Below, piece by piece: positions 1-4,622 of a stretch of 8,237 nt of DNA. Within the stretch, counting starts at the first letter, position 1. The number at the start of each line of letters is the position of its first letter. Under the pieces are notes generated by a model. It worked only from the letters and a program-made list of their open reading frames with translations. It was not told where the DNA came from and did no database searches. The position numbers were made by a program, and so were the translations under genes. This stretch comes from an uncultured Campylobacter sp. Its GTDB lineage: Bacteria > Campylobacterota > Campylobacteria > Campylobacterales > Campylobacteraceae. Location: positions 1 to 8,237 of the forward strand of contig NZ_CALKTQ010000112.1 in assembly GCF_937997465.1 (NCBI RefSeq). The letters are read 5' to 3'.

Positions 1-716
1 TAGACCGTCCGTCCTGTCAGGATACGGGCGTGATCCAGTTTTTCGTGCGCTGCGGAGCGAACTTCCCGCTCATCGGCGAGCTTGAAGAGCTGCTGCGCGA
101 GGCCGTACTGCGAGCGACGCGCGAGGCTCCGCTGCGTCACAACAGCGTTGAGACATTCGACGAGTACAACACCGGCAAAAACGTCGGCAAGGGCACGCCG
201 AGCGTATTTTGGGAGATCGTGCCGGGTAGCAGCGAGTGCGAGATACACACCTATATGGCTGGCGGCGGCTGTAGTCTGCCTGGCAAAGCAACCGTGCTGA
301 TGCCTGGTATGGGCTATGAGGGGGTCGTGAAATTCGTCATGGACATAATGACCAGCTACGGCATAAACGCCTGTCCTCCGCTACTAGTCGGCGTGGGCGT
401 GGGTACCTCGATCGACGTGGCGTCGCTGCTATCTAAAAAAGCGCTGATGAGGCCGCTAGGCTCGCGTAATCCAAACGACCGCGCCGCGCTAACCGAAAAG
501 CTGCTCGAAGAGGGCATCAATAAAATCGGTCTAGGCCCGCAAGGCATGAGCGGCGCAAGCTCCGTGATGGGCGTGCATATCGAAAACTGCGCCCGCCACC
601 CAAGCGTCATCGCCGTCGCCGTAAACGTGGGCTGCTGGTCGCACCGCAAAGGCCATATAGTCTGGGACGAGCAGATAAATTTCAACGTAAAATCGCACAA
701 GGAGTTCGCGCTATGA
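1..716 (+). CDS. Class I fumarate hydratase (tartrate dehydratase-like), alpha subunit, 5'-partial
   Basis: This is the catalytic [4Fe-4S] subunit of a two-subunit class I hydro-lyase; family members reversibly hydrate fumarate to malate or dehydrate tartrate in the cytoplasm. The gene enters from outside the window: the frame is open from base 1 and already reads RPSCQDTG before the first GTG. The three expected cluster cysteines are visible: CQDTG (codon 15-17), INACPPLLVG (codon 372-374) and NVGCWSHRKG (codon 633-635). About 237 residues are present; family length of about 280-300 suggests some 50-60 residues are missing at the N-terminus. The stop overlaps the beta-subunit start (ATGA at 713-716), so the two are translationally coupled. 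Codons are GC-rich. Fumarate is the likelier substrate in an epsilonproteobacterium, but tartrate or another 2-hydroxyacid cannot be excluded from sequence alone. Confidence 0.9.
   Translation, partial: DRPSCQDTGVIQFFVRCGANFPLIGELEELLREAVLRATREAPLRHNSVETFDEYNTGKNVGKGTPSVFWEIVPGSSECEIHTYMAGGGCSLPGKATVLMPGMGYEGVVKFVMDIMTSYGINACPPLLVGVGVGTSIDVASLLSKKALMRPLGSRNPNDRAALTEKLLEEGINKIGLGPQGMSGASSVMGVHIENCARHPSVIAVAVNVGCWSHRKGHIVWDEQINFNVKSHKEFAL
699..704 (+). promoter_or_regulatory. Ribosome binding site of the beta subunit, inside the alpha gene
   Basis: AAGGAG lies 8 bases before the ATG at 713, inside the last codons of the alpha subunit. Together with the ATGA overlap it fixes the beta start and indicates coupled, near-equimolar translation of the two subunits. 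Confidence 0.8.
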
Positions 717-1333
717 GTAAGAAAATTTTAACCACGCCGATCGGCGCAGAGGATCTGGCCGACATCAAAATCGGCGACGTGATATACCTCAGCGGACACA
801 TCGTCACCTGCCGCGACGTGCCGCACAGACGCGTCGTGCAGGAGGGTCGCGAGCTGCCGCTAGATATCAGGGGCGGCGCGATCTTGCACGCGGGGCCGAT
901 CATCAGAAAAACGGACGGCGGCGGTAAAGAGGCCTTCGAGATGGTCTCCGTGGGGCCTACTACGAGTATGCGGATGGAGAAATTTGAGCGCGAGTTTATC
1001 GCTAAAACGGGCGTGCGCCTGATCGTGGGCAAAGGCGGCATGGGCGAGGGCACGATGAGCGGCTGCAAGGAGTTTGGCGCGATACACTGCGTGTTTCCCG
1101 CGGGCTGCGCGGTGGTGGCTGCGACGCAGGTCGAGGAGATCGAGAGCGCGGACTGGAGCGAGCTTGGGATGCCCGAGACGCTGTGGAAATGCCGCGTGAA
1201 GGAGTTTGGCCCGCTCATCGTCTCCATAGACGCGCACGGAAATAATCTTTTCGAGCAAAATAAGGTCAAATTTAACGAGAAAAAGGACGCGGCGCTAGCT
1301 GAAATTTTACCGCAGGTCGGGTTCATAAAGTAG
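713..1333 (+). CDS. Class I fumarate hydratase (tartrate dehydratase-like), beta subunit
   Basis: This 206-residue protein is the beta partner of the upstream iron-sulfur subunit and corresponds to the C-terminal domain of single-chain class I fumarases (FumA/FumB). Family signatures are in order: GDVIYLSGHIVTCRDVPHRR (residues 21-40, the T/ARDxxHKR-type substrate-binding motif), GPTTSMRME (81-89), GKGGM (106-110), and a C-terminal WSELGMPETLWKCRVKEF stretch (148-165) resembling the ELGMEAIWK segment of E. coli FumA. Length is normal for a stand-alone beta subunit. The start is set by the AAGGAG 8 bases upstream and the 4-base overlap with alpha. The gene ends 128 bp before the convergent regulator gene. 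It is GC-rich like alpha, which supports one operon. Tartrate dehydratase beta (TtdB) is the main alternative reading. Confidence 0.9.
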   Translation: MSKKILTTPIGAEDLADIKIGDVIYLSGHIVTCRDVPHRRVVQEGRELPLDIRGGAILHAGPIIRKTDGGGKEAFEMVSVGPTTSMRMEKFEREFIAKTGVRLIVGKGGMGEGTMSGCKEFGAIHCVFPAGCAVVAATQVEEIESADWSELGMPETLWKCRVKEFGPLIVSIDAHGNNLFEQNKVKFNEKKDAALAEILPQVGFIK

Positions 1334-1355
1334 CTAAATTTACAGAAACAACATC

Positions 1356-1416
1356 AAATGCGCTTTAAATTTTACGTCAAAATTCACAAGGTTTAGAGTA
1401 AATTAAAGCGCTTTTG
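1356..1416. terminator. Inverted repeat between convergent genes, possible terminator
   Basis: The left arm, CAAATGCGCTTTAAATTT (1356-1373), matches the reverse complement of AAATTAAAGCGCTTTTG (1400-1416) apart from one mismatch and a one-base gap. The loop is about 26 bases. GCGCTTTAA/TTAAAGCGC is the perfect core. It lies between the ends of the fumarase operon and the convergent regulator gene. On the plus strand a run of six T follows about 17 bases later (1429-1436 region), so the fit to an intrinsic terminator is imperfect. The rest of 1334-1461 shows no gene. Confidence 0.35.
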
Positions 1417-1461
1417 AATAAGTCTGTCTTTTTTGAGTTTTATTATTCTCGTCTTTAAATT

Positions 1462-2121
1462 TTAAAGGACGCTGTTTATCGCATCTTCTAAAATTTCTCG
1501 CGTTTTGATAGTATGCTTAGTGCTAAGTTTAATTAGTTTTTCCAAGTCTTTATCTTTATAAGCTTCTAATATCGCTCTGTGTTCGCCGTTAGATAGCTCG
1601 ATGTGCGATTTTTTATACAGTAAAGATAGCGAGACGTAAGGGATCGCAGCTGTTATTAAAGTTTCTACGATGTTAAACGTTCTGCCGCCGATTTCACTCT
1701 CCCAAAAACACTTATGAAAATCAGCGTTTAGCAGCGCCCACTCATTCACATCCTTACATTTTTCTATTTTTTGCTGAATATTTAAAGCTTTTTCAAAATA
1801 TTCTTCACTGTAATTTTTGAATCCGTCAGTGATCAACTTCGACTCCAATAAAATCCTTAAATCATAAATTTCATTTGCATCTTTATAACAAAGCCCTTTA
1901 ACAACAGCGCCCTTATATGAATCAAAGCTTATTAATCCCTCAGTAGTAAGAATCTTTAAAGCCTCTCTTGCAGGCGTTTGGCTGACGTTAAATTTTTTTG
2001 AAATTTCATTTTGCGTAAGTCTAGTCCCGGATTTTATTTTACCGTTTAATATCTCTTGACTTAAATTATGAACGATAAATTCCGTCGTAGTCATAGGACG
2101 GTTTGAGCTATTATATATCAT
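1462..2121 (-). CDS. GntR-family transcriptional regulator, FCD (FadR/VanR-type) subfamily
   Basis: A 219-residue, ligand-responsive DNA-binding protein. The N-terminal winged helix-turn-helix spans about residues 10-76, with the GntR core RLTQNEISKKFNVSQTPARE at 34-53. The C-terminal all-helical FCD domain spans about 80-215 and keeps the usual metal/ligand-site residues: D87 in YDLR, H136 in DFHKCFW, H181 in GEHRAI and H203 in KHTIKT. FCD regulators typically repress uptake and catabolism genes for organic acids or amino acids and release DNA on binding the substrate. It sits 69 bp downstream of, and in line with, the asparaginase gene, so that gene and the divergent permease are its likely targets (inference). 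The ATG at 2121 is preferred because GGAGA (2131-2135) lies 9 bases upstream; the internal ATG at 2094 has no Shine-Dalgarno. The gene is AT-rich (16 G/C in the 60 bases 1501-1560). Confidence 0.92.
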   Translation of the reverse strand: MIYNSSNRPMTTTEFIVHNLSQEILNGKIKSGTRLTQNEISKKFNVSQTPAREALKILTTEGLISFDSYKGAVVKGLCYKDANEIYDLRILLESKLITDGFKNYSEEYFEKALNIQQKIEKCKDVNEWALLNADFHKCFWESEIGGRTFNIVETLITAAIPYVSLSLLYKKSHIELSNGEHRAILEAYKDKDLEKLIKLSTKHTIKTREILEDAINSVL

Positions 2122-2182
2122 CTATGTAAATCTCCATTTTTGGAAGTATTATACAAAAAAGCAATATTAAAATAGCTCAAAC
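2101..2182. repeat. 12-bp perfect inverted repeat around the regulator's promoter and start codon
   Basis: GTTTGAGCTATT (2101-2112) and AATAGCTCAAAC (2171-2182) are exact reverse complements, 58 bases apart. The left arm is codons 4-7 of the regulator (Asn-Ser-Ser-Asn); the right arm lies upstream of its -10 box, near the -35 position. The pair encloses the -10 box, Shine-Dalgarno and start codon. Confidence 0.7.
2148..2153 (-). promoter_or_regulatory. Promoter -10 box of the GntR regulator
   Basis: On the minus strand a T-run and TG precede TATAAT, the usual form of a Campylobacter sigma-70 promoter. The start of transcription would be near 2140, giving a leader of about 20 bases. The regulator can therefore be made independently of asparaginase read-through. 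The box lies in the 9-base odd palindrome GTATTATAC (2146-2154), which shares ATTATAC with the asparaginase/permease operator arm. Confidence 0.6.
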
Positions 2183-2190
2183 GCTTAAAT

Positions 2191-3168
2191 TTAAAAATTT
2201 TCAAATTCGTTTTTAATCTCTTGTGGCGATACTTGATTTGCGATCAAAATCATAAGAAGCAATCTTGCTTTGATTGCAGATAGCCATCCAGACATCACGC
2301 ATCCGCTATCCTGTAGATCAATTTCAGAGCCTTTGTAGCCGTAAGTTTTTGTGGCACACATACCGCTACCGGTTCTTGAAGACACGATAACCGGAATTTT
2401 TAGTTTTTTTATCTCATCCATCATTTCAAACGACACGTGTCCAGCCCCAAAGCCATCTATAACAATGCCGTCGAATTTAGAGTTTCCGACAAGCTTAATA
2501 ATCTCTCCGTCGTTATCCAAGTAACTCTGCACCACAGCTACCCTAGGAAAAACCTTAGAAGGTAAAGGATAAATTTTTCTACTTATAGGGCAAGACAGAT
2601 ACCTAGCACTACCTTCAACCACTAGCCCCTGAATGCCTGCATTTACGGATACGAAGGTTTGCAATGAAAAGGTATTGCTCTTGTGAGCCCATTTGGCGCT
2701 ATGGATAGTATCGTTTAATACCACCAAAACACCTCTGTTTCTACTTTTTGGTTCAAGCGCGACAATTGTCGCCGCATATATATTGCCTGCACCATCGGCA
2801 CTTATATTATCAGCATTTCGCATAGCGCCAGTTATTACTAGCGGAGAGGCTTCGTCCCATACTAAATTTAAAAAAAATGCGCTTTCCTCCAAAGTGTCAG
2901 TTCCTTGCGTTATTACGACACCATCAGCGCCGTTTTTAATCTGCTCCTTAGCCCATCGATAAATTGACACAAGATCATCTAGCTTCAAGCTGCCGCTCGG
3001 CAAGGCTAATATAGTTTCAGCTTTTATTTCAGCCATATCTTTTAATATAGGAATAGCAGCAATCAAATCGTCGGCGCTAAAACTAGGCTTTACTCCGCCT
3101 GCATTACCGCCAGCGCTCATGCAAATAGTTCCGCCCAACGCACCGATTGAAATTTTAGGTTTTGACAT
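2191..3168 (-). CDS. L-asparaginase (asparaginase/glutaminase family), apparently cytoplasmic
   Basis: This 325-residue protein belongs to the family that hydrolyses L-asparagine to aspartate and ammonia. Both catalytic triad threonines are present: T14 in LGGTI (11-15) and T90 with D91 in ITQGTDTLEE (86-95). The catalytic lysine is probably K163 in NDTIHSAKWAHKSNT (152-166), at the place of the TKTNT lysine of E. coli AnsB. ITGAMRNAD (112-120) is another conserved stretch. There is no signal peptide, so a cytoplasmic location is expected, unlike the exported type II enzymes. The flexible loop after GGTI is glycine-rich and has no tyrosine, unlike AnsB, where this loop carries a catalytic Tyr. 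The start is supported by AAGGAG 5 bases before the ATG. It is divergent from the permease and upstream of the GntR gene. Activity on glutamine or D-asparagine is possible; the exact substrate is not readable. Confidence 0.92.
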   Translation of the reverse strand: MSKPKISIGALGGTICMSAGGNAGGVKPSFSADDLIAAIPILKDMAEIKAETILALPSGSLKLDDLVSIYRWAKEQIKNGADGVVITQGTDTLEESAFFLNLVWDEASPLVITGAMRNADNISADGAGNIYAATIVALEPKSRNRGVLVVLNDTIHSAKWAHKSNTFSLQTFVSVNAGIQGLVVEGSARYLSCPISRKIYPLPSKVFPRVAVVQSYLDNDGEIIKLVGNSKFDGIVIDGFGAGHVSFEMMDEIKKLKIPVIVSSRTGSGMCATKTYGYKGSEIDLQDSGCVMSGWLSAIKARLLLMILIANQVSPQEIKNEFENF

Positions 3169-3198
3169 ATTCTCTCCTTTTTTTATTGAAATTACGAA

Positions 3199-3204
3199 AT
3201 TATA
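3199..3204 (-). promoter_or_regulatory. Promoter -10 box of asparaginase
   Basis: TATAAT on the minus strand, at the outer end of the left arm of the intergenic palindrome. Transcription would start near 3192, leaving a leader of about 24 bases with AAGGAG at 3174-3179. Confidence 0.6.
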
Positions 3205-3218
3205 CCACTTTTTTTATT

Positions 3219-3249
3219 ATATATCAAATATTATATATAATATATCAAA
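3219..3249 (+). repeat. ATATATCAAA direct repeat, 21 bp apart
   Basis: ATATATCAAA occurs at 3219-3228 and 3240-3249, two helical turns apart, inside the centre and inner right arm of the larger palindrome. It could be a same-face protein binding pair, or a by-product of low-complexity AT sequence. Confidence 0.45.
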
Positions 3250-3256
3250 AAAGTGG

Positions 3257-3262
3257 TATAAT
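3257..3262 (+). promoter_or_regulatory. Promoter -10 box of the permease
   Basis: TATAAT at the outer end of the right palindrome arm. A transcription start near 3269 leaves a leader of about 31 bases, with AAAGGAG at 3288-3294, 6 bases before the ATG. No clear -35 box is visible, which is normal for Campylobacter. Confidence 0.6.
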
Positions 3263-3300
3263 GCTTTCTGACTAAATTTTTATCATGAAAGGAGCAAAAA

Positions 3301-4581
3301 ATGTTAGTTGCAGCACAGTGCGTTATGGTGTTAACGTTATTGTTAATGATAAGTGGCAAAACGCCACTTTATACTACAGCTATAGTCGGATCCGCTATTA
3401 GCACATTGGTAGCTGGTTTTCCAATTACTGGGGGCAAAGAAGTAGTTTCTTTAATGTCTTTGGTTAACGGAGGATTAAATCCAGTAATAGCCGATATGAC
3501 GGGAATTTTAATGTTTATAGGCGTCATGCAAGCGAGCGGTTTTTTGGATGTTATAATTCGCAACATAGTAAGGCTGGGCAACAAGCTAGGCGGGGGTGCG
3601 GGAGTTGCTACTGCAGGTGGTATAGCCGCCGGAGTTATCGGAATGCTTACTGGTTTTACACAGCCTGCGATTACCGCCGTCATCACAGGAACAGCATCCA
3701 CTAAGCTAGGCGTAGATCCGGATAGATCAGCGGGTATTCACGGACACGCTGGTATTCTTGGTAACTACGGCGGATTTACACATCCTACGCAAGTCGCTGT
3801 CATAGCCGTTACAAATATCGGCTTTGGCCTTATCAATGTAATCGGCACGCTGGTTTCTCTTTGCGTTTTTGCTTGCGCACTATTTAGACTAAAAAGAATA
3901 CAGAAAAAAGAGGGAATTTCAATCTCTAAAGAAGAGATGGAGAAAATTTCAAAAGAATTTGAAATAAATGACAGCGGAATTCCTGCATGGAAAGCCTTTT
4001 TACCTTTTGTAATGTTATTTGCAGGTTTTATCCTTGGATATCCAGTCTTTATCGTAGGTATAGCAAGCGCTATCTTTACTATACTTCTATCGGCTTTAAG
4101 TTTTCAAAAAGGCGAAAATGATATGCTTGAAGGAGTTAGTAAAATAGCAACCCCTTTAGTTGCAACTATAGGCTTTTTATTTATGAGCGGCGTCATTAAA
4201 CAAATAGGACTAGCTGCTGTTATCGGCGATCTTTTTACTCCTATGCTTACTCATGCTCCGCTTCAAAGTATGCTTTTAGTTTCGGCTTTAGCAGGGCTAG
4301 TTACGCAAAGCAACGCAGCATCCGTAGCCATAACTATACCTTTCTTGCAAGCTGCCCTTTCGCTAGGCACGGCTAGTCCGCTATCTCTAGCCGTCATGGC
4401 CGCTGGCGGTAGTGCGATGCTACAATATTATCTAACCGGCGGTCCGGTCGCAGCTCTTGCAACCGTTATCCCAGTTATTCCAAATTCCGAACTTAAAGCA
4501 GCAAACAAATTTCAGCGCCCAAATATGCTATTTGGACTAGCAGTTTTGTTTGTGTTGTCTTTTGTTTTTTCTATTTTTTAA
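3301..4581 (+). CDS. Inner-membrane permease of the ion-transporter (GntP/DcuC-like) type
   Basis: A 426-residue, strongly hydrophobic integral membrane protein with roughly ten to twelve membrane segments. They fall in two halves separated by a charged loop (about residues 195-230, rich in Lys and Glu), which is probably cytoplasmic. Each half has a Gly/Ala-rich re-entrant-like stretch ending in polar motifs: GGGAGVATAGG (97-107) with YGGFTHPTQVAV (156-167) in the first, and VTQSNAASVAITIPF (334-348) in the second. This two-fold arrangement is typical of the ion-transporter superfamily (GntP, DcuC, CitMHS), whose members carry gluconate, C4-dicarboxylates or citrate, usually by cation symport. 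I cannot assign a named family securely. The divergent promoter shared with asparaginase suggests asparagine, aspartate or a related compound as substrate (inference). The start is supported by AAAGGAG 6 bases upstream, and a strong terminator follows 6 bases after the stop. Confidence 0.85.
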   Translation: MLVAAQCVMVLTLLLMISGKTPLYTTAIVGSAISTLVAGFPITGGKEVVSLMSLVNGGLNPVIADMTGILMFIGVMQASGFLDVIIRNIVRLGNKLGGGAGVATAGGIAAGVIGMLTGFTQPAITAVITGTASTKLGVDPDRSAGIHGHAGILGNYGGFTHPTQVAVIAVTNIGFGLINVIGTLVSLCVFACALFRLKRIQKKEGISISKEEMEKISKEFEINDSGIPAWKAFLPFVMLFAGFILGYPVFIVGIASAIFTILLSALSFQKGENDMLEGVSKIATPLVATIGFLFMSGVIKQIGLAAVIGDLFTPMLTHAPLQSMLLVSALAGLVTQSNAASVAITIPFLQAALSLGTASPLSLAVMAAGGSAMLQYYLTGGPVAALATVIPVIPNSELKAANKFQRPNMLFGLAVLFVLSFVFSIF

Positions 4582-4587
4582 ACTTCA

Positions 4588-4622
4588 TAATGAGCTATCT
4601 TTTGGTAGCTCATTAATTTTTT
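4588..4622 (+). terminator. Rho-independent terminator of the permease
   Basis: TAATGAGCTA (4588-4597) pairs perfectly with TAGCTCATTA (4606-4615) over an 8-base loop, and is followed by ATTTTTT. The last two T of the run are the first two bases of the complement of the polA stop codon (4621-4623). Read on the minus strand the hairpin is not followed by a T-run, so it probably serves mainly the permease. Confidence 0.85.

Larger units (their letters stand above)
3199..3262. promoter_or_regulatory. 16-bp perfect inverted repeat: probable operator shared by divergent promoters
   Basis: ATTATACCACTTTTTT (3199-3214) is exactly the reverse complement of AAAAAAGTGGTATAAT (3247-3262), with a 32-base AT-only centre except for two cytosines. 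The -10 boxes of asparaginase and permease are the two outer ends, so both promoters read outward with the same GTGGTATAAT context. The centre holds a second inverted repeat (ATTATATAT 3216-3224, ATATATAAT 3233-3241). A symmetrical site over both promoters fits a dimeric repressor such as the neighbouring GntR protein (inference). Confidence 0.65.

Noticed and set aside
30..32. GTG as the start codon of the fumarase alpha subunit
   Set aside because: The frame is open upstream to base 1 and encodes the conserved CQDTG cluster-ligand motif, so the gene begins before the window.
860..1258. Second antisense open frame opposite the beta subunit
   Set aside because: Same shadow effect; Arg/His/Ala-rich composition and no ribosome binding site of note.
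682..1326. Long antisense open frame (about 214 codons) opposite the fumarase beta subunit
   Set aside because: It lies almost exactly on a gene with clear family motifs; the frame is open because of GC-rich codon use, and its translation is Ser/Pro/Thr-rich without domain features.
2092..2094. Internal ATG (Met10) as start of the GntR regulator
   Set aside because: No Shine-Dalgarno precedes it, whereas the upstream ATG has GGAGA at good distance; Met10 would also leave the promoter-proximal leader unusually long.
3369..3701. Antisense open frame within the permease gene
   Set aside because: Shadow of the hydrophobic, Gly/Ala-rich permease codons; no promoter or ribosome site seen.
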